Shown here in pieces: positions 32,831 through 42,533 of a stretch of DNA of 51,500 nucleotides; within the stretch, counting starts at the first letter, position 1; every line of letters starts with the position of its first letter. Both the position numbers and the translations under genes were made by a program. Origin of the DNA: Adiantum capillus-veneris (taxonomy: Eukaryota; Streptophyta; Polypodiopsida; Polypodiales; Pteridaceae); NCBI GenBank assembly GCA_014529385.2, contig CM043949.1, positions 146,429,350 through 146,480,849 of the forward strand, written 5' to 3'. The notes under the pieces are model-generated. The model worked only from the letters and a program-made list of their open reading frames with translations, was not told the DNA's origin and did no database searches.

Positions 32831-33407
32831 TTGCACACACACAATTCTGACATTGAGATACACCGATCGCGATCATAGTACCAGATCCAAATCTGATAAA
32901 ATTTTATAGGCTCTCTCTAACAAGTATTTCCCAGTGTTCGGTGCTACCACTTTGTGATTTGAATCAATTTCAGCTCCATTTGGTCAGATTTTCTAATTTC
33001 AGAGTCTTATGGCCCTTTTGCCAAAGTTATGGTTTTTCTATTTTTTTGGCTCTGACTTTTGCCCCAAATCTGACTAGAATGTGATTTACTTATCCTACTC
33101 CTAAGTACAGAAATGAAAGAACATAAGAAAATGAATCAAACAAAATAAACAGGATAAAAAACGAATGATGGATCAGTACTCAATCGATACAAAGAAATTT
33201 GAAGAGAAAAAATGCTTAAAGCAACCTCACTCACAACTCCCTATATCTCTCAAGAGTAGATCTAGCCAGTCCACCGACCTTAGACTCCACTAAGCACTAA
33301 ACCCCTGTCTAGATGTTTCACTGAAATGTAAATGGAATGGAAATTATCTTTTGGAACAATAAGAAAACTCTGAATATGCACTCGATCACTCATCACCTAA
33401 GATTCAT
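32830..33407. repeat. Right leader arm of the inverted repeat
   Basis: Inverted copy of 30920-31500, including the palindrome at 32865-32874. Confidence 0.85.
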
Positions 33408-33425
33408 TCCCCGGCAACGACGCCA
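33408..33425 (-). promoter_or_regulatory. Primer-binding site next to LTR B (tRNA-Asp type)
   Basis: On the minus strand TGGCGTCGTTGCCGGGGA, one base off the tRNA-Asp site. It faces the site at 30902. Confidence 0.75.
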
Positions 33426-33426
33426 A

Positions 33427-34362
33427 TGTTGCGGGTCGCCGCGACGGACGTCCATAGCATAGCTCTCAAGCATCAACATAAAATTATCGATACAGGGGAA
33501 GCAACTCGGATGAGGCATGGAAACTCACTAGGATGTCAACCCTAATGAAGTGAACTCAAAGAAATGCAACTACTAACTCTACAAGCAAATCAAACGCACT
33601 AAAGGCAAGTAATCTGCCTATGTCCTTCTACACAGCTCTACAGTCATCACGCCCATTCACCATGCAAATCATATCGGAATCGCACGAAACTGGAAGGGAA
33701 GCTACAGGGGACTATCAAGAACATATCCTATCACTGTCACAACATTCTGGAGAGGTACAAAGATCGCGATCGTTCGTCCCACAGTACGCAAAAACAGTAA
33801 ACGAATGATCCTAAAGGGTCGTTTATGGGTCCCTAAAGCCTCTCCTAGGGTCAAAACAACATATAATACGCATATAAACACTCAAAACAGCGATTTAAGG
33901 CCTAAATGGATGCGTTTGAAACCTTCACTAAATCTTGAATGCTTACACTTGAATGAAAGAACAGAGTAAGAGGAACACAATGCAAGAAACAAAACTGAAT
34001 TTGGATTACCGTAGCCACAGAAGCGATGATTACAAGTTGGAGCAAAGAGGTAGCTCTCTGTGCATTACACAATAGTCACTTATCTTCAAAAAATAATCTC
34101 CTTTCCCACTAACCTTAGTGTATTGTATACCTAGGGCTTTCTAAAGTGGCCGACGGCCAACTTCTCATGGATCTTTACATACATCATTGGAAAAATTACA
34201 TCTTTGACTTAGACTTGACATAGACGAATGTCATTAGACTTTTACAGGGTTTGATGTATTAAACATCGGAAAAATAATGTGACCACATCAAAAATTTGGC
34301 CGGCTGACCCAACGGGCGCCTTGGCTAGGTGGGCACTTGTATGTTGTTATCACCTCCAAACA
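33427..34362 (-). repeat. LTR B
   Basis: Inverted relative to A and in the same orientation as C. Its outer terminus CCTCCAAACA (plus strand) abuts a polypurine tract, and its inner end abuts a primer-binding site. An LTR with both neighbours normally occurs only where two element units are joined through one shared LTR. Confidence 0.9.
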
Positions 34363-34445
34363 CTCCCCCCTTCCTAGCTCGTGTCGTCCCTTGACACGAC
34401 CATTTGTAGTCTGCTCTTCTTGTTGATGACACTCCCCCCTTCCTT
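34363..34445 (-). promoter_or_regulatory. Polypurine tract, present twice, with small hairpin between
   Basis: On the minus strand AGGAAGGGGGGAG lies directly before LTR B (34363-34375), and the same block, again followed by TGT, recurs 69 bases upstream (34429-34445). A perfect 7-bp stem TCGTGTC/GACACGA (34379-34399) lies between them. Confidence 0.65.
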
Positions 34446-35504
34446 GATTGAGTTATATCTGGCTTGTTTTTCTTGTTCAAATGGGGTGCCCATTTGCCTT
34501 TGATTGATGAACATGTGTTTTTTGTGATTTGGATGTTGTGGACGAGGCATTTGTGCATGTTGTTGCACATCCTGCTTTACCTTTCCATTTGTTTAGTTGG
34601 TCGATGATACTTGCTTCTTTGGATACTTTGCCTGCCTCCTAGTGCAGTTGACTTTTTATTGGAGCTCGTATCTCAAAATGTTTGAGACTTTGACATGTGT
34701 GCATTGGTATCTCCAATTTGATTTTCTTAGCCACTTTGTCAATAGAGCTTTGTTGGTATCTTTGAAGATAAGAGCTACTTTTGTCGAAGCGTAGTTGAGA
34801 ACAATGTGGCCCCACTTTATCTCTTTGAAGATCGTGTAACAGATTCTTTATTGGTTTTAGTTGATGGAAGGAATATATACAATAGAATAGTGATGGGTGT
34901 TTCTAAATTAGGGTCTAGAACCTGAATGACCAAAGGGAAAAACCCAGTGGGAAAAAATGCCTTTGGTATACTCTCTTATTGGGGTTGAACACTTGGAAGT
35001 TGAGTACCTGGTCATGCAAGGTGAGTGCTTGGGAGAAATAAAGTAAGAGTGCGCAATGCAAGTGCCAGTTATGGGACACTCTGTATGCACACAAGAGTTC
35101 TTTCAAGAAAATCATGCGGTGTGAAAAATGAGTTGTTGGGTGCTTCAAGGAACAAATGTAGCACATGTGATATCCAAGGACATCTCAATAGCTTCCACAT
35201 TTCCAAGAAGGGTTTTTGATGTTGAAGCTTCTCCACTCATTACTCACTATGCACAGTGCGTGAGTGTCTTTTGGACTCTCTTCTTCACTTTACCAAACTT
35301 AAAATACATAGACTTGGACTCTTATGCTCACTTATACCAGCATGAGCGACACAACATAAATATTCTCAACTCCTCCACCTTGAGCAGTACGTAGAATAGC
35401 TAAGACTCTTAGACCACAGAGAATATTACTCGAAGCTTTGGGACTAATGCCTTGCTCATTTAGTGGCTCAGCTGCCCGACTCTTGACTTTTATGCCATGT
35501 ATTT
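34446..35504. other. Non-coding internal region of the three-LTR element
   Basis: Short frames are present on both strands, but none has a recognisable pattern or a partner elsewhere. It lies downstream (minus strand) of the repeat-rich ORF and is probably its 3' untranslated region. Confidence 0.45.
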
Positions 35505-36550
35505 TTAATGGCGACTTGGACTTACCTGTTCATGGCCTGAAATCCAATCCCATAAGTTCTTGAGATTAAGGCCTCTATCATTGCTTTGGTCCCTGGATGC
35601 CACCATCTTTTCAAGTAAGTTGGCATACTTTGACTCCTCTAGCTTCTTTTGTTGCATGAGATGTTCCGTAAGGAGGCCGCATTGTTGTACCTTTACTTTT
35701 TCATCTTTGTGAGGAGCCTGAGTTTTCAACAGTGATTTTGGGACCCACTTTGTTCTTGCTTCATGAGTTGCTCCCTTGACTTGATGGACACTAGGCTTTT
35801 GTATCCATACTTGGCTATTACCATTGTAAAAGCCTTGCTTTTGTAGTAGAAGACGAGGGATCCATTTTGAGGTTGTTTCTCCCTTGGTTGTGCTTAGTCT
35901 CCATTGGATCTTTATTGTTGTTGATTGTCTTTTTGTGGGGTCCTTTGCTACTTGGTTGGTCTTAGTGGCTCTAGGTTGAGAAACTACTTTGGGTAACCAT
36001 ATTTGGGTGTGGGTGTTACCTTCATAGAACCCTTGTGCTTCAAGTAGCTTGAGTGTGTTGGGTAGCTTTGTTGAAGTTTGACTTTGGTACCCATACTTGT
36101 TGTGTTGCTTTCTTGGAAGGTCTTTTCTTCTGTCCTTTTTTGTTGTTCTTTCTCCTGCTTGAGTTGTTTTCATTTCGTTGATAGCTTGGCTCGCTCATTG
36201 TAGAACTTGTTTCTTGAGGTGAGTATATCCAGGCTGTTACTTTAGGCTTTTTGGCCCAAACGTTAATGTTTCCTTCGAAGTAGCCTTGAGCAATGATTGA
36301 CTCATTTGATGCTACCCACCCTATCACCTTTTGTTGTTGTGGTTGAACCCGTGTTTCATGTATCCAAACTGGGTCTTTGACTTGGATGTGCTCTTTGGAT
36401 ACCAACACCTGCTAGACATTCTTCGGCTTTTTCTAGATGCTTTTTTGTGATGGGAACTTTGGTTGATAGACTTTTTGCTTTTGTTTCCATTGCATTGTTG
36501 ATGGTGTGGCTCTTGATGTAGAGGCTTCGTGGAAAATTTTATGGAAGCTC
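35505..36550 (-). pseudogene. Repeat-rich basic ORF of unknown function, frameshifted
   Basis: Two overlapping frames (36408-36040 and 36173-35505) give one protein-like sequence with repeats. The core repeat is AQGYFEGN, AQGFYEGN or KQGFYNGN, followed within 4-8 residues by a Trp-containing motif such as NVWAKKP, QIWLPK or QVWIQKP. A preceding Trp unit reads VWVPKS, KWIPRLL or KWVPKSLL. It is Lys/Gln/Thr-rich with few acidic residues until a Glu/Lys-rich C-terminus (QKKLEESKYANLLEKM). It is the only coding content between LTRs B and C, where gag-pol would be expected. I do not recognise the family, and a nucleic-acid-binding role is only a guess from composition. Confidence 0.55.
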
Positions 36551-36564
36551 GTTGAAGGTAAAGT

Positions 36565-36582
36565 CGTCCGGCAACAGCGCCA
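36565..36582 (-). promoter_or_regulatory. Primer-binding site next to LTR C (decayed tRNA-Asp type)
   Basis: On the minus strand TGGCGCTGTTGCCGGACG, matching the tRNA-Asp site except for one internal base and the last bases. Confidence 0.65.
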
Positions 36583-36583
36583 A

Positions 36584-37519
36584 TGCTTGCGGGTCACCGC
36601 GACGGACGTCCATAGCATAGCTCTCAAGCATCAACATAAAATTATCGATACAGGGGAAGCGACTTGGATGAGGCATGGAAACTCACTAGGGTGTCAATCC
36701 TAATGAAGTGAAATCGAAGAGATGCAACTACTAACTCTACAAGAAAATCAAACGCACTAAAGCCAAGTAATCTGCCTATGTCCTTCTACACAACTCTACA
36801 GTCATCACGCCCGTTTACCATGCAAATCATATCGGAATCACACGAAACTTAAAGAGAAGCTACAGGGGACTATCAGGAACATACCCTATCACTCACAGCA
36901 TTCTCGAGAGGTACAAAGATCGCGATCGTTCGTCCCACAGTACGCAAAAACAGTAAACGGATGATCCTAAAGGGTCCTTTTTGGGTCCCTAAAGTCTCTC
37001 CTAGGGTCAAAACAACATAAAATACGCATATAAACACTCAAAACAGCGATTTAAGGCCTAAACGGATGCGTTTGAAACCTTCACCAAATCTTGAATACTT
37101 ACACTTGAATGAAAGAGCAGAGTAAGAGGAACACAATGCAAGAAACAAAACTGAATTTGGATTACCGTAGCCACAGAAGCGATGATTACAAGTTGGAGCA
37201 AAGAGGCAGCTCTCTATGCGTAACGCAATAGTCACTTATCTTCCAAAAAATAATCTCCTTTCCCACTAACCTTAGTGTATTATATACCTAGGGCTTTCTA
37301 AAGTGGCCGGCAGCCAACTTCTCATGGACCTTTACATACATCATTGGAAAAATTACATCTTTGACTTAGACTTGACATAGACGATTGTCATTAGACTTTT
37401 ATAAGGTTTGATGTATTAAACATCGGAAAACTAATGTGACCACATCAAAACTTTGGCCGGATGACCCAACGGGCGCCTTAGCTAGGTGGGCACTTGTATG
37501 TTGTTATCACCTCCAAACA
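36584..37519 (-). repeat. LTR C
   Basis: This LTR has the same length and orientation as B, with several percent of changes between them by eye. Its outer terminus CCTCCAAACA touches the ACGTG duplicate at 37520. It carries a GATCGCGATC palindrome near 36918. Confidence 0.9.
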
Positions 37520-37524
37520 ACGTG
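37520..37524. repeat. Target-site duplication ACGTG (right)
   Basis: An exact copy of 30000-30004. Confidence 0.8.
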
Positions 37525-38075
37525 GTATCAGATTTGATAGATGTTCACGGTGCAGATCGACTAGTGAAGACCTCACCCACCTTTTCAAGGAATGACTGAC
37601 ATTTAGAGGCATGGCAGGGAAGATGTGCATATGGGTATAAAGAACATGGACGATAGGGTTTTTCAAGAAGAATCAGTGCCTTGGTGGGAAACAGTTTTGA
37701 AGCCCTACACTTCTAATCTGCATGCAAGTTGTCATATATTGTTTCTTCAGTAACATCTGGAAGGTGAGGAATTGCCATGTCTTTGATAGTGTCCTCTCTG
37801 TGGCTAGTTTCTTCAAGATAGTGCAAGAAAGAAAGGAGTTCATATTTGTGTTGGGAAAAAGGCGAAGCTCGGATGATTGGCTTAGGGCGATCCTCGCCAT
37901 CCACTCAAACCTTGCGGTGTGAAGGATTGGGCTTTTGGTAATAGTATGTTAGTAGATACTGTTATGTAACCATCTGGCTCTCAAGGATCAGCATGAGCTA
38001 GAGGTTGATTTGTAATTTTTTGGTGGCATTCTATTACAATCACTCAAAATTGTGAGTTTTGCCCAAAAAAGAAAA
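37525..38075 (+). pseudogene. LINE ORF2, segment 3 and 3' end
   Basis: The frame continues segment 2 directly after one ACGTG. It reads GIRFDRC and then CRSTSEDLTHLFKE, the Cys-rich zinc-finger-like C-terminal domain of plant L1-type ORF2, with the expected last Cys replaced by a stop. After frameshifts, FFSNIWKVRNCHVFDS and SSDDWLRAILAIHSNLAV end near 37920. An A-rich stretch at about 38050-38075 (CCCAAAAAAGAAAAA) is the likely LINE 3' end. Confidence 0.8.
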
Positions 38076-38506
38076 ACTCATACTCATCATTATTTTGTAC
38101 TAAAGAAATTAAATTATAAGATATCAAACGTAATCAGCTCATCTAGAATCAAACCATACTCATAATTATTTTTTACTAAGGAAAAAATATATCTTGAAAA
38201 AATCCCATCTTCTTTTCTTTTATGCAAACAAGAAAAAGAAATGAACCCATGCAAAGCCAACTGTTACTCAAAGTGATCATTCTTTTTCAGTTTTCAGAGG
38301 TCAACTCACATAAAAAAGATAATAGTTTTTTTTTCTTGTGACTAGAGAAACAACAAATTCTTTTTAAGACTAAAAGCATATTCTGTAAGTAAACCATGCA
38401 AAGGAACTAAAAAATTTGTTAAGAAATTACAAAACTTCTATATTTTCTGGGGTATACCTAAATGCCAAATACACTAAGAGGTTATTGTATATTCTCTTGA
38501 CCAATA
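38076..38506. other. AT-rich spacer with a short direct repeat
   Basis: A block CATACTCATCATTATTTT (about 38090) recurs as CATACTCATAATTATTTT about 65 bases on. No gene is visible. It could include the 3' flank or tail of the fragment at 38507-39020. Confidence 0.4.
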
Positions 38507-39020
38507 TTATGGATATATATGTAGGTCTCCTTCGCCCCCTCGACGGTGTCTATGAACCACATTGTGGAGAATGAACATTGTAGAGTCATCTATGACTTGT
38601 GGTCTATGATAGAATGTCTGTACACGTCTTGGTCTCATGTACTTTCTTAGGAAATGTATAGATATACAAAGAAGCAACCCAACACAAAAAGCCAGAAAGA
38701 GTATGAGAGAGCTTTTCCAAGTGACTTGGTTTGAAATACTATCCAAGCTAGAACACGTGCCACTAGTGGATCCTCCCATTCCATAAATACTTTGGATCCA
38801 TTGCAAGCAGCCATTTTCTGTCAAATTTAGTATTGCAATAGAGAATGGGGTTGCCAAATTCCTCTCCTTGTTGAAACCCTTCACACAAACATAAGCTTAT
38901 AGTCACAAAAATGAGGCACATTGAATTTATACCATTAGAATCTTTGAAAAAGGTTAATGTTATGTTTTTTCTTCCAATGTCAATAAAATATATCAACTCG
39001 TCCACCATCCAGCTTCCCAC
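38507..39020 (-). pseudogene. Glutamate-receptor-like channel, last-exon fragment
   Basis: In the minus frame from 38884, the sequence AILNLTENGCLQWIQSIYG is followed by a short Ser/Gly loop and a Cys (SGTCSSLDS), then one strong membrane helix (SLILFLAFCVGLLLCISIHF) and a basic tail. This is the order at the end of plant glutamate-receptor-like channels: end of the ligand-binding S2 lobe, the fourth membrane segment M4, cytosolic tail. Just upstream in another frame, VDELIYFIDI resembles the VDE.PY motif of S2, and a 3' splice-site-like TGTGTGAAG separates the two, so an intron is possible. No pore or S1 region is near. It may be a captured or relict gene piece. Confidence 0.55.
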
Positions 39021-39779
39021 TAGGTAATGCTTGTAAAATATCTAGGTTTTGTATAGTCCCACCTATAGATTTTGATTTTTACCTCTTAAATTTATTCTCG
39101 GGGGGTGCACTATTAAGTACCTCCCTATACAACGTGTGTTCATGGGGCAATTAAAAAACCCCTTTTTTACATGCTTGAATGAATAACATGACCCCTTATC
39201 TTAGGAAATGTTTCCAAAATTGAATGTAAAACCCCTTATTTTAATGTATCTGTGTTAAATTGCCTAAAATTTTTGCATTTTAAAACCCCTCTTGTTGAAC
39301 TCATGTGGTACATTAACATGATTACACAATACACCCCAAGGTAAAACCATCATTGTTGAATGACATGTTTCCAACACTTCACCAAGTCTTTGAGCAGCTT
39401 GCTAAAAATAGCTAGTTATCACCTATAACTATAGTATGTATACATACACTTGTTTCACAATTCTAAACAATATTTGTGAGCACTGCAACCAAAATGGACC
39501 TTTCTACAACACCAAAAATTAGATCAACAAAGTCTCAAACTTTAGCGTTTATATATGCGAACGTACTACTCTAACTCCAAAACAGGAGCCAAAATGTGCT
39601 TGGAATGGAAATCTAGCTACACATTTTTAGTCCAAAAGATTGTACACAAACCAACATGCACACTGTCCAAAAAGAAGCACCTTAGACGGAGATCATTTTT
39701 TATTATGTCTCCTAGGAATCCCAACTTGGCTTCTTCTGTTACTCCTCCTTGTTGCTCCAAGCTCCTCAAACACAACTAG
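39021..39779. other. No clear gene; probable internal sequence of a Copia remnant on its right
   Basis: The part near 39779 is the leader side of a minus-strand primer-binding site. The rest shows no coding pattern I recognise. Confidence 0.35.
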
Positions 39780-39791
39780 GCTTTGATACCA
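39780..39791 (-). promoter_or_regulatory. Primer-binding site (initiator tRNA-Met type)
   Basis: On the minus strand TGGTATCAAAGC, one base off the initiator-Met site TGGTATCAGAGC, directly after the LTR at 39792. Confidence 0.65.
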
Positions 39792-40139
39792 TGTTAAGAG
39801 ATAGAGAGCTTGAGATCTTGCAAGCACACAGACACACAATGGAGGAAAATTTTCTACTTCCTCCTCTTCACTAACTCAAGAGAAGATTTCTATAAAGCAT
39901 AAAAGGGAAAAATAAAGCAAAAGGAGAGACTAGGAAAACAGTCTAGTATGGACCACTAGTGAGTGAGCTGGATGGATAAGTGTGCCATCACTTCGGTAGG
40001 TAGACCAATTTAATGGATTCCAACTATAGTATCACTGGCAAAGATATGGGTATCCACTAAGTCACACCAATGATGATGTACTACTTATGTATGACTATCG
40101 ATGATAGTCATACATGAGTAGTACATGTTGGGTGTAACA
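39792..40139 (-). repeat. Copia-like 5' LTR, minus strand, truncated element
   Basis: This 348-bp stretch starts TGTTA and ends TAACA with a primer-binding site at its left edge. No second LTR is present to the left, so the element is truncated. Near its U3 end lies a strong hairpin (40076-40126). Confidence 0.6.
40076..40126. repeat. 24-bp inverted repeat (hairpin)
   Basis: ATGTACTACTTATGTATG and the following ACTATC are mirrored after a 3-base loop with a single mismatch. It lies within the Copia-like LTR. Confidence 0.8.
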
Positions 40140-40352
40140 TCTCAAAAACCATCCATGTCAAAAGAAAACACTCCTTTTTTTCCATGAGCAACGTAGACCT
40201 TGTTATGGATCAAAAAAATATCTCTAAACACAGCCATAGATATGCAACATTGGCACAATGAGAAGCAAATCTATAGGTCTTGAAACAAGATGTAAGTGGT
40301 GATTTTTTAATATTTTGAAAGAAATTTGAAGATCTTTGGTGGTAGTTGGAAG
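40140..40352. other. Short spacer
   Basis: Nothing recognised between the lone LTR and the CTACT duplicate of the next element. Confidence 0.4.
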
Positions 40353-40357
40353 CTACT
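40353..40357. repeat. Target-site duplication CTACT (left)
   Basis: It is repeated exactly at 42529-42533. Confidence 0.8.
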
Positions 40358-40584
40358 TGTTACAATATACATGTGGTAGTGATGTGTGTGAACACACTAG
40401 GACCACCGGGGCATTTTTTCCCTCTTTAGGAGGTTTTTTCCCCCATGCATTGTATACACGCCCATCACTCTAGGGCTATCAATCTTTCCATTGCACACTA
40501 AGTAACACACTCTTTGTTGTGTCCCTTGAGCTTCCTTCGTCTTCTCCAAGCTGTGTGCGTTTCTCTGCAACCCTAATTCCAACA
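40358..40584 (+). repeat. Copia 5' LTR
   Basis: 227 bp, with direct-repeat partner at 42303-42528. The primer-binding site follows two bases later. Confidence 0.9.
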
Positions 40585-40586
40585 AT

Positions 40587-40598
40587 TGGTATCAAAGC
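40587..40598 (+). promoter_or_regulatory. Primer-binding site (initiator tRNA-Met type)
   Basis: TGGTATCAAAGC matches the initiator-Met site TGGTATCAGAGC except at one base. Confidence 0.75.
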
Positions 40599-40849
40599 AG
40601 GTTGCATCTTCCTGGGCTTCGCCAGCTGCTCCAGCACACACCTGCTCACTTTCTCCGATTTTGATGAGGTTTGGCAAGCATTAGTAGGTTGACAAATATT
40701 TTAGGAAAGCTCATAGAGCTAGGTCTGCTCATATTTTTTATTCAAGCTCATTTCAATCTCTGTTTCCACTACCGACACGTCGGCACAGGCAATTTCATCA
40801 TTTTGTGAAATTTTTTTGTCAGTGCCATTTTTTGTATAACAGGTGCCTT

Positions 40850-42240
40850 ACAGTCTTCTACGGTTTGGTACAAAGTGGGTTTACAAGTTGAAACGCAAGC
40901 CAGATGGTGAAATCGATCGCCATAAGGCTTGGCTTGTTGCTTAGGATTATGCACAGCAAAAAGGCATAGATTATGAAGAAACTTTCGCTCCCACTTGTTC
41001 GTATGACTACTGTTCATTTTCTATGGGCATTGGCAACTCATTTTGTTTGGGATGTACATCAATTAGACATTGTTACTTCTTTCTTGAATGGTGACATATT
41101 TATGTAACACAGCCTCGTGGTTTTTTCAAGAAAGGACAAGAGGACAAAGTTGCAGATGTAAGAAGGCTTTGTATGGGTTGAAGCAATCTCCTCGTGCTTG
41201 GTATGAGAAATCTGACACTCATTTGGTCAAACGAGGCTTTCATAACAGTCCAACAGAAAGCACATTGTATGTAAAGCGTGAGGGTGATGTACTTCTCATT
41301 GTGGTTCTTTATGTAGATGATTTTCTAATCACTAGACCAAATGAGACACATATTGCTGAATTTAAGGCTAATTTGAATGCTACTTTCAAGATGAAAGATT
41401 TGGGACTGTTGCATCATTACTTGGGTATACAGTTTAAACAGTGTGATGATGTTATTGCCTTGTGCAAGAAAAGTTACATAGAGACATTTCTATGTAAGTT
41501 TGGACTTGAGGATTGCAAATTTATTTCCACTCCTATGGAAACATGTTTGAAGTTGATTCTACATGATACTGGTGATCCTGTTGATGTCACTCTTTACCAA
41601 AATATTGTTGGATGCCTCATTTATTGTATGCAACACGAGGCTAGACAGGTTAGCAGATTTATGCATAGCCCAGGGTCTAAGCATTGGCAGGCTTTCAAGA
41701 GGATTTTTTGCTACCTTAGTGGCACTTTGAATCTTGGCTTGTTTTATCCCAAAGGGGGATCATTGTCACCAGACTTACATGCTTTTTTGTACTCAGATTG
41801 GGCTGGTTGTTTTGACACGCGAGTGTCCACAAGTGGTTTTTGTTTCATGCTTGGCAGTTTGTGTATATCATGGTTGAGCACTGGAAGCAACCTACTGTGG
41901 CCACTTCGCGTTGTGAGGCTGAGTACAGGGCAGTCTTCACAGCTATGGTTGAGTGTGTATGGCCCAGACGCCTTATGGCTGATTTGGGTGTTGGACACGA
42001 CACTGCCAACACTATCTACACTGACAGTTAGAGTGCATTGGCAATTGCAAGGAACCCAATTTTTCATGCTTGCACAAAGAACATTGAGGTGCATTACCAC
42101 TATGTCAGGGAGAGACTCTCAGCAGGAGAGATCAACTTGGCTTATGTGGACAACCTTGCAGACCTTTTCACAAAGGCATTGTCTCATGAGAAGCTCGAAG
42201 CTTTCCGCAAAGCTTTGGGCTTACTCCCCTTTGTGGAATG
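40850..42240 (+). pseudogene. Copia RT and RNase H, frameshifted
   Basis: It begins abruptly inside RT (YKLKRKPDGEIDRHKA, GIDYEETFAP). The main frame, about 41140-41870, carries CKKALYGLKQSPRAWYEK, the YVDD catalytic box (VLYVDDFLIT) and MKDLGLLHHYLGIQ. RNase H starts with FLYSDWAGC and STSGFCF. A frameshift near 41870 moves to ATSRCEAEYRA and the tail NIEVHYHYVRE with DLFTKAL. An in-frame TAG sits at 42029-42031. The leader-to-RT junction near 40850 marks a deletion of gag, protease and integrase. Confidence 0.88.
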
Positions 42241-42302
42241 AGCATGGCACTTCCCTTTATTCATATTCCAGCTCTCATTCACCACATCACTCCAGGAGAA
42301 TT

Positions 42303-42528
42303 TGTTACCATATACATGTGGTAGTGATGTGTGTGAACACACTATGACTGTCGAGGCATTTTTCCCCTCCTTAGGAGGTTTTTTCCCCGTGCATTGTATA
42401 TACACCCATCACTCTAGGGCTATCAATCTTTCCATTGCACACTAAGTAACACACTCTCTGCTCTGTGCCTTGAGCTTCCTTTGTCTTCTCCAAGTTGTGT
42501 GCATTTCTCTGTAACCCTAATTCCAACA
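42303..42528 (+). repeat. Copia 3' LTR
   Basis: Direct repeat of 40358-40584. A weak purine run (AGGAGAA) lies just before it. Confidence 0.9.
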
Positions 42529-42533
42529 CTACT

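Larger units (their letters stand above)
30005..37519. mobile_element. Three-LTR inverted retrotransposon insertion (7515 bp)
   Basis: The insertion is flanked by ACGTG and carries three related LTRs: A (plus, 30005-30900), B (minus, 33427-34362) and C (minus, 36584-37519). Both outer ends are the TGTTTGGAGG terminus of the LTR, so the outer LTRs are inverted relative to each other. A with its primer-binding site and leader forms one arm, and B with its site and leader the other, of an inverted repeat with arms of about 1.5 kb around a tandem array. B and C frame a 2.2-kb internal region with a broken repeat-rich ORF. Removing it with one ACGTG restores the LINE frame, so it looks like a single integration. 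The primer-binding site type is common in plant Ty3 elements, but no pol is present. Confidence 0.88.
40358..42528 (+). mobile_element. Ty1/Copia element, internally deleted (2.2 kb)
   Basis: Short LTRs (40358-40584 and 42303-42528) start TGTTAC and end CCAACA with a perfect CTACT duplication. A primer-binding site is at 40587. Only the RT-RNase H end of pol remains, and gag, protease and integrase are gone. The LTRs differ at roughly 8 percent of sites by eye, mostly transitions, so the insertion is fairly old. Confidence 0.9.
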
